Source: Amoebidium appalachense
Lineage: Eukaryota > Ichthyosporea
Direction of reading: 5' to 3'
Assembly: GCA_963693365.1 (NCBI GenBank)
Contig: CAVNZM010000016.1
Span: forward strand, 6,510,001-6,574,000
Length of the DNA: 64,000 nucleotides
How positions within the stretch are numbered: the first letter of the stretch is position 1; every line of letters starts with the position of its first letter. A program made the position numbers and the translations under genes. The notes under the pieces are model-generated. The model saw nothing but the letters and a program-made list of their open reading frames with translations, had not been told where the DNA came from and did not search any database. Below are positions 46,146 to 58,845 of the stretch, in pieces.

Positions 46146-48581
46146 ATGGCTGACGGCGGGACTGGCCTTATGAAGGGAGCTGCTCCTCCCGAGCCTGGAA
46201 TGGATAAGAAGAGGAGTAACGGTCTGCGTAGCAACAAAATCGGTAACATATGCAGTGTTCCAGGCTGCAGAGGCAACTACGACGACCAAAACAAGGTTTT
46301 CGTTTACAAATTCCCCCACCCAAACGACGGGCGCATTAAAAGCGAGACGCTACGCGAAGAAACACGGAACCTTCTCAGTGCGTGGCTACGTGCTGTGCCG
46401 AGGCAGTGGCCTGAGAACTTCGACCCGCACGGTGTTGCGCGGGTCTGCTGCCGTCACTTTCCCGCCCATGACATCGTTAAAAAAGGTGGCAAAACGTGGC
46501 CTAGGCCAGGCGCCGTCCCGAGCATTTTTCCCAACTGCCCCAGTTACCTGAGCACCCCTTCCGCACCTCCTCGTACGGACCCGGAAGAGAGAGCCGCAAA
46601 GATGGAGAAGGTTCGGGCAAGGCAAGAGGAAGAGGCAGTAGCGAGGAAGCGCCAGAAGGAGATGTTCGTCTTCGGCCAGCTTGTTGTCCGTGCCCTGGAA
46701 ATAGCGGAGCGGCACGCCGGCTGGAGGGTTCAAAGCGTCGGAACGGAAATAGGCGAGGGGAAATCGGTGGTTTTCTGGCTTCCAGGCATGCTTCTATGCA
46801 AACCATCATTCAGCGTTACCATGCGAGCGTCAGTAATGATCAATAGTGACTCGACTTTTCGTTCAGCAGTTTACTCCCACACCCCAACCGTGCTTCCTTC
46901 CAATTACCTGACTCTAGCAGTAGGCAACATAACGTGGGTGGCGACAGAGCATTGTCAGGCGACGGGCACACTGGACACATGGAACGATCTTACTCGGTGC
47001 ATCGAGCCTTTGTCCACACACCCTTCCCTCTCTCCTCCCTTGTTGGTGTTTGACCAAGATAATGCTGATCCTCTGCCGGTGCCTCGAGAGGAAGACTGTA
47101 GGGGTCAGCATTATTATGGGGCGACCGGGCTGTCACAACACGACTATGCTATGGAGGCACTTGCGTCTGCCCAGTCGTTGTTGATTGCTGCAGGAAACCA
47201 TTTCAAGGAGGATGGAGACGAGGATCGGGCCAAGCAGTGCTTCTTTCAGGCCGAGCAGGCACAACTTGTGTCTACCCCGCCAAACCTGTACAGGTATGGT
47301 GATAGGACCATGCACACAGCCATCGCCTTGCACGCCAGCTCTCCCGCCGGTTATGAGAGACTGAGGGAGCTCGGGTATTTGGTCCTGCCCCAAGAGCGCA
47401 ATGTGCGGAGCAAGCACGAGGGGCTTAAATCTACGGACCTCCTCGACGCTAGTGGTGTGAACGAGGAATACCTTGCACTAATGGCACATGCTATGAGTAA
47501 AAGAGAGAAAATGGGGGTTCTGTTACTGGATGAGATCCACGTAACAGATCTCCTCGATTTCCGTGGTGGGCAAATTACTGGGGTAGCACTCAATCAGCCC
47601 GATGGGCAGTCTGCAAGCCAAGTGCAGGCATTTTTCTTTGACTCGATTATATCCAAATTGGGCAAGGATTTTGTGTCCATGATACCTGTGCGCAACCAGA
47701 CCGCTGAGTTTTTGGGTGACGAGCTGGTGAACGCGCTGGAGGCACTAGCCTATGCTGGGCTCCATACGGTTGCTGTCATTGCTGACAACAATGCCATAAA
47801 CCGGGCATTGTTTCGCAAGCTGGCAAACGTGAGTGGTTACAAGAACACACCACCGTATGTGGACCACCCTACAGACCCCGGAAAGAGGCTGTATATTATA
47901 TCAGACCCTGTGCACATACTCAAGTGCATTCGCAACAACTGGGTGAATCAGAAGGACACAGAGCAGTCCATCAATTACAGTGGGTTCACTTTTGTGTGGG
48001 AGATTGACGGTCAAAAAATCGATCTCTCATTCGAGGTGGGGACGGCATGTTTTCGGCATCTGCAGACTATCTACGAGTCTGAACGCGGGCAGGCACTCAA
48101 GGAGGCCTTCAAACTCACACCCACCGTTCTCTGGCCCAACAACTTCGACAAGCAGAAGGTGGGGCCAGCTTTGGCTGTGTTCCACGAGTCCACCATTGCT
48201 GCGCTCGACAACCACGTGGTTGATGAACCCCTGTTTAAGTTCACCGCAAACTTCCTAAAACAAATCGCACGGTGGTGGAAGCTTATGAACATCGGTACCA
48301 CCACATATGCGGCGCGCAAATTGGACCCATGGTGTGCTGCATTCACCAGCAGCAGTGACCAGCGGCTGATTTGGCTGGAGAAATTCGCTGAGTGGGTGGT
48401 GAGCATGCCTACTGGCGAGGGGGGTTTTACGGAGGAAACACAGTGGTCGCTGGCGTTTACGAGCAAGACAATGGTACCCCCCCCCCCCCCCCCCCCCTCA
48501 AAATCCCCTCCAATGTCCTCATGCCCTCGCCCCTTCACCCCCCCAACACATAAGGTCACATGAGGAGTCGACCGGCATGAA

Positions 48582-48613
<32 letters not shown>

Positions 48614-48689
48614 TTGTGTGTGTCTGTGTGTGACACTGTGTGTGTGTGTGACACGTGTGTGTGTGCGCGCGCATCAGTGTGTTTGTGTG

Positions 48690-48745
<56 letters not shown>

Positions 48746-48766
48746 TGTGTCGAGATGGGTGGGCGG

Positions 48767-48799
<33 letters not shown>

Positions 48800-49292
48800 T
48801 TTTCCATATGGTTTTTCACATGCCAAGCGTAGTCAAATGTGGTGCCACACAGATTTTGCTGACTTTTAATTTGCAGGCCAGTCTCATCCGCTATCTCCTG
48901 GACAGCGGCGTGAGCGGCGAGAAGCTCAACTTTGTGCTCACCAGAAAGTTTCAAACCGAACCCCTTGAGGGTGCTTTTGGCACAATCCGACAGTACAGCG
49001 GTGGGAACTACAACGTTGGGACAGCACAGGTGGGTACCTCCCCTCCTGGATCCCCCCCCCCCCCCCTCCCCCCCTCAACACACACACACACACCCCTACC
49101 CTACTCAGCCACCCACCCACTGCCTGCAACAATGAAACACAAGAGTACATCACACACACACGATTCATACAGCATTACAAAGAACAGAGACAGAACAGAT
49201 ATAGGATGATTTGGTGATTCGCCTTAATAATGGGATAGTGGTGTCATGACATGGTGGCCCCGGGGAATAAAATAATCAGGAGAAAAAAAAAA

Positions 49293-49326
<34 letters not shown>

Positions 49327-49599
49327 TAGCGAGAGAGGCAGGGACGGAAGAAGGGGTTGGAGGAGGAGGGGAGGGGGAGGGGGGGGTATCAGGATAAAAG
49401 GAGTGTGGTGAAAAGAAAGGGTGCAAAGAAAACTGAACGAAAAATGAAATTAGGGGGTGGGGTGGGGGGGGGGGGGGAGGGGGGGGGCTGTTGAACTCAA
49501 ACCACAAAAATGCACACACGTACATGCGCACACACACACACACAGACACACAGACACACATACACCAAACACCACACACACACACACACACACACCGTA

Positions 49600-49644
<45 letters not shown>

Positions 49645-50868
49645 ATACATACACAACCCCATGCAGATATACCTAAACCATGCTTGTGTACACACGAAGA
49701 TATGCTATGATACACTGCTTGCGCGCCCGCGCCATATTGTGTCATATTAAACTTTTATAGCCACGTGCCATCAATATATACACAAATCACACAATAAACT
49801 CACCTCTATGAACAGACTCTCCAGGCCGTCAAAAGGATACGGGTGCAGAAGCTGGCAAAGCTGGCAGTGCAGACGGGCACAAGTGTAACACAGCTGTTCG
49901 ACAACATGAACACAGCGCTCAACAGCAAACGCAAAACGATCACCATCGAGACCATTCTCCCACTCTACAACAACACCATCTGGGGCCACGTCTATAAAAT
50001 CAGCGAAGACATCAGAAAGCCAGAGGTGCTAACCTACCGGGCAGGGTTCTGTGTGCACGCGCTTCACGTGCGCGGTGTTGGCTGCAACACATGTCGTGCA
50101 CATCTCGAAATCACCACACCCAACAAAAACACCAACACACCCACTGAAACAAGCACCACAGCTACAGAAACAGCCACCACTACGGCCGGGAGAGCCACAG
50201 ACGATCACTACCGACTCATCCGCGCCGCCAATCGGGGGGGCCTGACTTTCCCTTCACCACCAACAGTGAGCATTGTCACATTGGTCTACTGTGTGGTGGA
50301 GGCACTGCTAAAGCCACTGGTCAACACGTACCTTCCGGGGGGCAGCCATAGAACGGTGGCTGTCCTACTCAGCGAACATGCAGTCAAAAGGTACAATACC
50401 GATAAGGCACTTATGGACGAGTGTGGGGTGTGCGGCACGCAAAAGAGAGCACTAGTGGAACGACTGATAACCGTTGCAACCAACTGCCACCTGAGCGCGT
50501 ATGTGCGTCAACGCAAGGAACAAGCGAAGAAAGCACCCAACAAAGCAAACCGGAAAGCCAAAACAGTGCAGGCGGCCGCTTTGGCGGCGAGCGAGGCCGC
50601 CGCGGGGGCAGGCGTCCCCGCCACAGTTGCAGGGAGCATGCCGTCGACAAAACCAGCAAAGAAGAAAAAGGAGAGCAAAACAGAGGAAAAGGGAGGCGAA
50701 GGGAGGAAGAAGGGAAAGGAAGGTAAAAACAAAACAACCACGGCGGAACCACCTACCGTCGAGTGGGAGATGGAGGGAAACGATGACGAGCTGGTGGCTG
50801 CACTGGAGGCAGCAGAGGCGGAGTACGATTGGATGGTAGAGGCGTATGTGGAGGAAGCAGAGCTCTAG
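46146..50868 (+). CDS. P-element-type transposase with N-terminal THAP domain
   Basis: Exons 46146-48473, 48877-49029 and 49816-50868 join in phase 0 to 1177 residues. Residues about 35-130 are a THAP zinc-binding domain (C36, C41, then C101 or C102 and H104, W79, and a PGAVPSIFP end), which should bind the element ends. A charged helix follows (about 145-170). The RNase H-like catalytic core has LLLDEIHV (D462), [15 protein letters not shown] (D547) and, in exon 2, [18 protein letters not shown] (E807), fitting the DDE pattern of P-element transposases with their GTP-binding insertion between. Exon 3 adds a Cys-rich patch ([13 protein letters not shown]), a Lys-rich tail likely acting as a nuclear signal, and an acidic end. 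The start is the first ATG after the left end and lies just before the THAP domain. Poly-C and CA/GT tracts occupy its introns, as in host genes. Confidence 0.92.
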
Positions 50869-51393
50869 CGGCTTTGTCAGTGTTTTCTAACCCTCTTTCT
50901 TTTCTTTTTTTGCCAGTAGGTAGAGTTGTGAGGGTTTGCCGGGTGGGGGAGGAGGGGGGGGGGGGGGCTACACAGTGTTGATTGGTTGGTGGTTAGTGTT
51001 GCAGGACATAGACGTTCTAATACTTAACATACAGGTAGTATTATGTTACCTAGTGGATAGAAACACCTTTGAGAGAATATATGCAAAGAAGAGTTCTAGT
51101 TTTGTAGTAGATCTTTGCTCACGGCCGTGTTTGTGTAAACGTGAACTGCTCAATAGATATAACTATACTGAGACTCAGCTACACTATTATGTACACTATG
51201 CCAAAACTTTGTGCTATAGGGCTTGCGCATATTACTCTAAGACAAAAAAACGCCTTAGAACATAGGAAGCACTTCATAAACTTTTGTCGTTTTTTTTTTT
51301 TCCTTCCGTTTTCCTTCATAATCTGCGCACTGATAGTAGTTTGCTAGCGAATCCAGTGGATCGAAATACCAATCTGCTCTTTTGACCCCGTTC

Positions 51394-51427
51394 TGTATCC
51401 AGGCCGTCTTTTTTTCAGAGGGCCGTG
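51394..51427 (+). repeat. Right terminal inverted repeat of the THAP transposon
   Basis: 34 bp, ends GGCCGTG, followed by the target duplication GTACAGT at 51428-51434. The preceding 450 bp are non-coding AT-rich sequence after the transposase stop. Confidence 0.95.
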
Positions 51428-52384
51428 GTACAGTGTAACCCAATTAAAAACCGAGAAGCGGCACCCAATAGATGAGCCGATTGGCACCTTGATGATGCGT
51501 GCTTTTTCAAACCCTGTGTGTGCGTCACCGGTCGTGCATGCACCACTGATGCTTATATAAGCCGTTTTGTAAAAGCTCAACACAAAAAGGCTACGCTTTC
51601 ATTTACTAAGGCTTTTTAGTATACAATTTCTTCCTTTATCGACTATTTCATGACGTCGATCGCACTTTTCAGCAACTAGGAGTGTGGGGACTGTGGGTTC
51701 GACGAGGCCCTACGAACATAATTGTCTCATAACGTTGGGTCTCGATACAAGCTGCAGGCTGTGAAATTAGGGGGTTTTAGGCCAGAAAATTGTCCCAGAA
51801 AGTCAGAAAATTGTCCCTAACTTTTTGAGGTTAGGTCCATCATTTTCCCAAAATTGGCCCTAACAGTGCCAAATATCATAAGAAAATGCACCTAAAAAAA
51901 GCTTGTTGGCTCTATTAGTGCCAACCAGGCTGGTGGAAAGTTGCCAAATTGGCACGAGCCTACAACAAATTGCACACCCTGGATAAAAGTCGTGGGCTAC
52001 AGTTCCGGGCCAGAAACTACTGCCACGGTATTAGAATTAGTAAGATGATGCCGTTTACAAATGACGACAGGCACACACCGCTCGTTGGTGACCAAATTCA
52101 CGGCATGCCAGCACCTGGGTACCGACGGTCGAGCCGCGTGGCGGCGTGGCACACAGCGGCCACTGTGCACGTGCACGTACCCCCGTGGCACATGATGTAC
52201 CATAGCACTATGTACCATGCAGTGCGGTACTGTGCGCCCCGGAGGCTATTCAGTGTGACTCGGCCAGGTCCAGGTGTGTGTGGGTAGGTGGGTGGCCATG
52301 GGTGATGGCCTTGTAGGCTGTGTGTGTGTGTTTGGTGGTTATACTATGATGCGTGACTGTGTGTGCGTACACGGGCGAGTGTGT

Positions 52385-52436
<52 letters not shown>

Positions 52437-53034
52437 ACACGCTATCCCCCCCACCCCCGGCCCCCGGGCCCCCCCCGCCCCCCCCCCCCGGCCCCTCCCC
52501 CGGCCCCCCCCCCCCCCCCCCCCCCCCCCCACAAAAAAAAACAAAACAAAAAACGCAAAAAGGACTCACAGGCCTCGCAAGCGGGGGGAGAGGGGGCTCG
52601 GGGGGGGGGGGCCGCGGGGGGGGGGGGGGGGGGGGGAGGGCAGGTATCCTCAGGGGGGCACCGTCTGGGGGCTGTGTGAAAATGTGTGCAAGCGTCTGTG
52701 ACACAGTGTGTACCGTAAAGTTTGGATTTTGTCACGGTTCCGAACGCTCGTCATTGGCCCAGTGTTCAACAGTGTGTGTATCATCACGTGGTGTCACGTG
52801 TGTATGTGCACGTGACTGTGTATCACAATGTGTGTGTGTACATGTGTGTGTGTGTGTGTGTGTGGGTATGTATCACAAGGTGTGTGTGTGTGTGTGTGTC
52901 TCCGTGACTGTCGTGATCACGGTGCACGCGTACGGTGTGTGTCCCCCCCCCCCCCCCCCCCCCTCCCCCCCCCCCCCCCCCCCCCCCCCCGGTTCCCAAT
53001 GGACCTCAGGGCCAAAAAATTTTCTGGGCGGGGG

Positions 53035-53102
<68 letters not shown>

Positions 53103-53159
53103 CAGAATCCATAGTATTGGAATAGTGTGCCCTGTGTACTCGGTATTAGTGATAGAATA
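51428..53159. other. Spacer between transposon and LINE
   Basis: 51428-52260 is mixed DNA with no supported frame. 52380-52640 alternates GT, poly-G, poly-C, A-rich and poly-G. 52660-52935 is a diverged member of a GT-rich repeat also seen at 55825-55990 and 56560-56715 (shared TTTGGATTTTGT and TGTGTCACGGTGT-type stretches). 52943-53100 is poly-C, then T, then G. Confidence 0.45.
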
Positions 53160-55195
53160 ATGCATATGGTCTGTGATATCTAGTTATAGCTCTAGTAAGT
53201 CTTGTGGACCTGATGGACTCCCTGCTGGGTTTCTTAAAATCCTTGTTCCCTCCTACCCACAAAAGGAAAGTGATCGTGCTATTAAACCTGATCTTACTAT
53301 CATGTTAAGCTCTCTCTTTTCTTGGTGTGTTAAATGTGGACATGTCCCGTCATCTTGGTTAGATACCTTAGTGATCCCCATAGTTAAGAAGGACTCTGAG
53401 GGCCCCATATCATCCTTTCGCCCCATTACACTAACCCAGGTTGTTCGTAGATTCTTTGAAGCTTGCTTACTTAGGTTATTTGCACATCACCCTAGGTTTC
53501 AATCTATTCTTCACATACACCCATGCCAATCCGCTTTTCGTAAAAACAATTCATGTTATGTTCAAATAATGGCACTGCACGATTCTATGCAAGTTGGTGC
53601 ACAATATGTTGGCTTTATTGATTGGAAAACTGCTTACGATTCTGTCTCCCCTGGTCTCCTATGGGAAAAGCTTGCTGCACGGGGTGTACCACACTGCATT
53701 GGTGTTCTGTTAGAAGCACTCTTGTCTCAAACCTATGGTAGAGCTGTGGTTAATGGGCATCTTTCATATGGTTTTGCTCGTACTAGAGGTCTCTTGCAGG
53801 GTTCATTGCTTAGCCCCTTTTTGTTTAACCTATTTATAGATGATTTGGCTGTCAAGATTTACGCCGAAAACGATGACCCTATTAATAACTTTCCGCCTGC
53901 ACTTCTCTATGCTGATGATCTGTCCCTCCTTGCCCGTACCCCTAGACGCCTGCAAAGATTGTTCGATGTAGTGTCAGAGTGGTGCAAGGCAAACCTTATG
54001 ATCCTTAACATAGACAAATGTGGTGTTCTTGTACCTGATATAGCTAACAATTTACACACATTTACATTATCATCTAAACCTGTACCTATAGTTCCAGAAT
54101 ACAAATATCTTGGTGTTCCGGTTGATTCTGTTGGTGTTATGTTTCCCCATATGGTCGAAAAGAGGGTAGAGTTGGCTCGTAAGCGGTTAGCTTTCTTCTC
54201 GGCTAATATTTTTAAAGACACACCCCTCCATCCTTCTATTAGACTTACATTTATTCGCACTTTTGTCTTCCCGGCATGTGAATATGGTTTACCCCTTCTC
54301 GCCGCTTGGATCAAGAAAGAGAGAACTAGAGCGCTTAAACCCTTGGCAAATTTCCTTGAAGCAGAAGTTGCCTCCTTTCTATCTAACAACTGTTGTAAAC
54401 CTGGGCCTGTAACGCTCTCGATATATGGTCTGGTCCCAATAGCTGCTAGAGTATCCTATCTCGCGCTGAAATTCAATAAGCACATAAGCCGCTTAAAGAA
54501 GTATTTGCCCTCCCACCCTCTCTTCTCTATCCGACCTGTCCCCTCCTCACCTCTCCCCTCTTTCCTCCCCTCTCTCTCCCCTTCTCCCCTGGGCACAAAT
54601 ACAAATAAACCCCGCAATAGTGTGTGTGTGACTTTGGACTGCCACTTACTTATTAAACATGTACACAATCACAAGATAATCACGCAATATAACAAATGGA
54701 AAAAGATACCACACGACACTAGACCCGATGAAAGCATACACCTTGAAAAACTAAGCCTTATGTCTCGTTTTATATATACTGACCGCCTCAACCATATTGC
54801 CAAATATGGCACTCGCAAGTGTATAACACCTAAATACATATTACCTTCCTGTAGAACTGGTCTTTCTCTAGCTGATGGTATTATTGATCAATTACCACGC
54901 TTTTACTGTACACGTGCTATACAGTGGAGATCTAATAAGTATAAGGTGGCATCATTTGCATGCCCAAACAACACACACACACACCAGTTTAACCGGTCAT
55001 GTATCGCCAAATGTAGTTTGATAGACCACATAATACCGCAACACACACACGTCACATTCACAACAGACACACAGAAAGATAGCCTACCTGTAAATTACAA
55101 CATCCTTGATTTTATACTAAACACGCGTAACTACGACCTGTTTATTAGATGTATTGATTGGCTTGAGAAACACATCACTACAAAATTATAGCGCA

Positions 55196-55268
<73 letters not shown>

Positions 55269-55301
55269 CCAGCTGATACCGAGTGTCCCGAGGGGAGCCC
55301 C

Positions 55302-55342
<41 letters not shown>
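53160..55342 (+). mobile_element. 5'-truncated LINE (non-LTR retrotransposon)
   Basis: Contains a 673-codon reverse-transcriptase frame and ends in a (CA)n array (55197-55266), a short 3' sequence and poly-A (55302-55342). The 5' end lacks the endonuclease region and early reverse-transcriptase blocks. It abuts poly-G at 53067-53101 after a short spacer. No clear target duplication was seen, in part because homopolymers flank both sides. Confidence 0.85.
53173..55191 (+). CDS. LINE reverse transcriptase, N-terminally truncated
   Basis: About 672 residues from the first codon after an in-frame stop (53158-53160) to TAG at 55189-55191. Motifs in order are SCGPDGLPAGF, PISSFRPITLTQVVRRFFE, CQSAFRKNNSC, FIDWKTAYDSVSPGLLW, GLLQGSLLSPFLFNLFIDD, and the catalytic LLYADDLSLLAR. 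Then come NIDKCGVLV and YKYLGVPVD of the palm and thumb. The C-terminal 280 residues have no zinc knuckle or restriction-type endonuclease motif that I can see. The catalytic YADD is intact, but without the 5' half this copy should not be autonomous. The lack of internal stops over 2 kb suggests recent insertion. Confidence 0.9.
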   Translation: MISSYSSSKSCGPDGLPAGFLKILVPSYPQKESDRAIKPDLTIMLSSLFSWCVKCGHVPSSWLDTLVIPIVKKDSEGPISSFRPITLTQVVRRFFEACLLRLFAHHPRFQSILHIHPCQSAFRKNNSCYVQIMALHDSMQVGAQYVGFIDWKTAYDSVSPGLLWEKLAARGVPHCIGVLLEALLSQTYGRAVVNGHLSYGFARTRGLLQGSLLSPFLFNLFIDDLAVKIYAENDDPINNFPPALLYADDLSLLARTPRRLQRLFDVVSEWCKANLMILNIDKCGVLVPDIANNLHTFTLSSKPVPIVPEYKYLGVPVDSVGVMFPHMVEKRVELARKRLAFFSANIFKDTPLHPSIRLTFIRTFVFPACEYGLPLLAAWIKKERTRALKPLANFLEAEVASFLSNNCCKPGPVTLSIYGLVPIAARVSYLALKFNKHISRLKKYLPSHPLFSIRPVPSSPLPSFLPSLSPSPLGTNTNKPRNSVCVTLDCHLLIKHVHNHKIITQYNKWKKIPHDTRPDESIHLEKLSLMSRFIYTDRLNHIAKYGTRKCITPKYILPSCRTGLSLADGIIDQLPRFYCTRAIQWRSNKYKVASFACPNNTHTHQFNRSCIAKCSLIDHIIPQHTHVTFTTDTQKDSLPVNYNILDFILNTRNYDLFIRCIDWLEKHITTKL

Positions 55343-55343
<1 letters not shown>

Positions 55344-55537
55344 GGGGAACCCCAACTAATTGATTTCTCCTTGTAGTCTTTATGGTGTCTCGTAGAGAAA
55401 GTAAACCCTGATATATAGTCACCACCCGACATCTATGTACGTGATCATGATATACCGCTGAGGGGATATTCCGAGCAAAACCCCCCCCCATACCTGAGAC
55501 TGGTTCTCTTTGCCTCGAGTAAACAGCGTAAACCCCC
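55302..55537 (+). repeat. Poly-A and dispersed repeat, inverted copy of 6694-6907
   Basis: Poly-A (55302-55342) is followed by CGGGGAACCCCAACTAATTG and about 195 bp matching 6694-6890 in reverse. Because poly-A precedes the same repeat at both loci, the junction is not unique to this LINE insertion. Confidence 0.75.
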
Positions 55538-55985
55538 AGATAAGTGTATACTAGTCATAGGTGATATCTACGGTATATTCAGGGATATTCACGGTAGATC
55601 GCGATAGATCGCGATAGATCTAGAACATTCGATGGTTTAATATGATTGGTAGATAGTCAAGTATTGACGTCACTAGAATTAGATTTACCAATCAGGCTCA
55701 ATCTCGAATGTCAGCCAAATGTATATAAGCATGCCCCGGAGGCCAGAATAAACAATCCAGCAAACACAAGTTACCACAGGGGGGGGGGGGGGGGAGGGGA
55801 GGGGGGAAGGGGGGAGGGGGGCTGCTGTGCTGTGGGAAAATGTGTCCATGTGTCACTACAGCTGTGTGTACATTTGGATTTTGTGTCCGCCGAAAGTTTG
55901 CCACTGACACCCGGTGCGCTTGATGTGTGTGATGTCACGTGCGTGTGCACGTGTGTATCACAAATGTGGTAGTGTGTGTGTGTGT

Positions 55986-56024
<39 letters not shown>

Positions 56025-56106
56025 CCCCTCCCGGCCCACACACGGCACTGGGCCACCACCACCACACACACACACACAAACACACGCACACACACACACA
56101 CAAACA

Positions 56107-56147
<41 letters not shown>

Positions 56148-56171
56148 GCATACCATAGCACATAATGCTAT

Positions 56172-56203
<32 letters not shown>

Positions 56204-56272
56204 GTACACCGTGACACACACACACACACCGTACACCGTGACACACACACACACAGTGCCACACACACCGTA

Positions 56273-56314
<42 letters not shown>

Positions 56315-56331
56315 ACACACACACACACACG

Positions 56332-56370
<39 letters not shown>

Positions 56371-56394
56371 ACACACACACACACGTCACACACA

Positions 56395-56458
<64 letters not shown>

Positions 56459-56856
56459 GAGAGAAAAAAAAAAAAAAAAAAAAAGCTGTCACGCAGCTCG
56501 GAAAAAGGAATCAGAGGACGGGAAGCGGGGGAGGCCCCCCCCGGGAGAGGGGGGCACGCATCGTCGCTTGGGGCTGTGCAAAAGTGTCACGGTGGGTATG
56601 TCTGTGTGTGCGTTCAAGGTTTGGATTAACGGTTCGTTTGCCACTGTATACATATGCTTGTGTGTGACTGCGCAACTCTGTAGCTCCGTGTCACGGTGTA
56701 CGGTGTGTGAGTGTCCCCCCCCTCCCCCCCCCCCTGTCCTCTGGGTTCTTTTAAATTCTTGGGCGGCGAAAGTTTTTTTTTTATTTTTTTATTTTTATTT
56801 CTTATTTTTATTTTTTATTATTATTATTATTATTATTTGGGGGGGGGGGGGGGGGG

Positions 56857-56930
<74 letters not shown>

Positions 56931-57745
56931 AGCTCCTTGTGCATGCTCCTACCGTGGCCGTTGCAGCTTCAAGAAAAAGCACACACATGTTCCCGGTCCA
57001 CAGTACTGTTACAACACATTTATTTCCGGGGATTCCAAATATTTTTGTTGTGTATCTAGCTCGGTTCTGGACTCCGTTTCATGAAACACAAGAAGCATAC
57101 ATATTAGCTACATCGAAAGAACAGGGCAACATCATCCCGTATGGGCACCATCCCTTTGTATCACGTCAATAGTCAAAACTGTACTGCGTTTTTCGCTGGT
57201 TTTTAAAGGCGTAGTAAACACCACTTTATGTTCGCCTAAAAAAAACAAACATAAAAAGTAAAAAAGGAAAGTGAAAAGAGGGGAGGGCAATATACAGGAA
57301 AACACAATGTCATAAAAAAGGAGTCTCAGAACCTCCGAAAGAAATCCATGGACAAGCAATCAGCTTAGATAGAAGGAACGGAATGCGCACGAATTCATAC
57401 TTTCAAACAAAAAATACCACAAAGACCATCTATCACCTGCACCACCACACACATTCATTTCGTACAATACGTCCCATAAAATTTACAACACAGGAACACA
57501 GGTTCAACACTTGATGACCTACCAACCCACTTTCTTATAAGGAGGGAAGGAGGGAAAAAAAAAAAAAACATGCACAAAAAAAACACAGACTTTCCGACAG
57601 TTACCAGCCGCCGGCCATACCCGGGCCACACAAACCGCAACAAAACCCATCCCAACACACTCCCAGAACACACCCACATTCCACACATTCCACACACATT
57701 CCAACGACGGCGATCACGGTTGCTGATTGGCTGGCCGGCAACCAA
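55538..57745. other. Microsatellite-rich spacer
   Basis: 55560-55625 has a palindromic TAGATCGCGATAGATCGCGA array next to GATATTCA motifs. 55780-56460 holds G-runs, a poly-C and extensive (CA)n with CACCGTACACCGTGACACAC variants. 56825-56930 is ATT/T/G tract. 56940-57500 is ordinary DNA; a frame at 56935-57170 near the end of a G-run has no identifiable product. Confidence 0.45.
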
Positions 57746-57884
57746 TCAGTAATCGTCATCGTCGTCATCGCTATCCAATCCCAGCTTGCGCCGTCTCCTC
57801 CTTTCCCTTTCCTCCTCCAGGGCTGCTTCCTCATCTTCCTTCCGCGCAATTGCAAGACTGTGTGTGTTTTTTTGTTTTTTTTTG

Positions 57885-57918
<34 letters not shown>

Positions 57919-57940
57919 GGAAAGGGGGGGAGGAGGAGGG

Positions 57941-57990
<50 letters not shown>

Positions 57991-57998
57991 GGGAGGGA

Positions 57999-58074
<76 letters not shown>

Positions 58075-58261
58075 CAGGGGTGGGGGTGGGGTGGGGTGGG
58101 GGGGGTCATTATGCTGGAGATACATAGCAGCAATGTAGCAAGAACAATGCCGTGGGGTGAACACAAACGTGCTTGGTATGCTCGCGCAGTGCCCATACAA
58201 TCCACATTGTGAAATAAAGGGGGATTGGTGCAATGAAAAGAGGGAAGACGGTTGGAAAGGG

Positions 58262-58300
<39 letters not shown>

Positions 58301-58459
58301 GATACATAGCAGCAATGTAGCAAGAACAATGCCGTGGGGTGAACACAAACGTGCTTGGTATGCTCGCGCAGTGCCCATACAATCCACATTGTGAAATAAA
58401 GGGGGATTGGTGCAATGAAAAGAGGGAAGACGGTTGGAAAGGGCCGGGGGGGGGGGGGG

Positions 58460-58506
<47 letters not shown>

Positions 58507-58802
58507 GGGGGAGGGTAGGGGGGAAGTGCGGAACATAGGGAGGGAGTGTCTAAGTGAGACCAGACATGAAGGAAGCAATGAAATAATAAGCAAGTCCGGT
58601 TCCCGGAGCCAAAATGAAACGAGACGACGGTGTTTTGATCCAAGGAAGAAGGTAAGAATACATAAGGGTTCTGACAACCAAGGAGGGAAAGAAGGAGGGC
58701 AGAGAGCGGAGGGGTTGCTAAAAGCGTTACAGAGCAGCAAATACACACTTCACGAAAAAAAAAAAAAAAAAAAAATCTTTGTCATGAGCAGGAAAGGGGG
58801 AA

Positions 58803-58845
<43 letters not shown>

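Larger units (their letters stand above)
45962..51427 (+). mobile_element. Complete P-element-like (THAP transposase) DNA transposon
   Basis: A 5466-bp element with 34-bp perfect terminal inverted repeats (45962-45995 and 51394-51427; outer end CACGGCCCTCTG). A 22-bp subterminal inverted repeat (46030-46051 versus 51349-51370) has one mismatch. The direct repeat GTACAGT flanks both ends (45955-45961 and 51428-51434), so the target duplication is at least 7 bp; P elements make 8 bp, and the eighth position differs here. Inside is one three-exon transposase gene with no stops. Intact ends, duplication and gene together suggest recent, possibly ongoing, mobility. Confidence 0.93.

Noticed and set aside
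46386-46809. Antisense frames across the transposase 5' exon
   Set aside because: Shadows of the THAP transposase coding strand with no independent motif.
57601-58746. A 381-residue minus-strand frame crossing the last SPT2 intron
   Set aside because: It is intron poly-C, CA and a tandem duplication read through; the real exon 57746-57857 is in a different frame.
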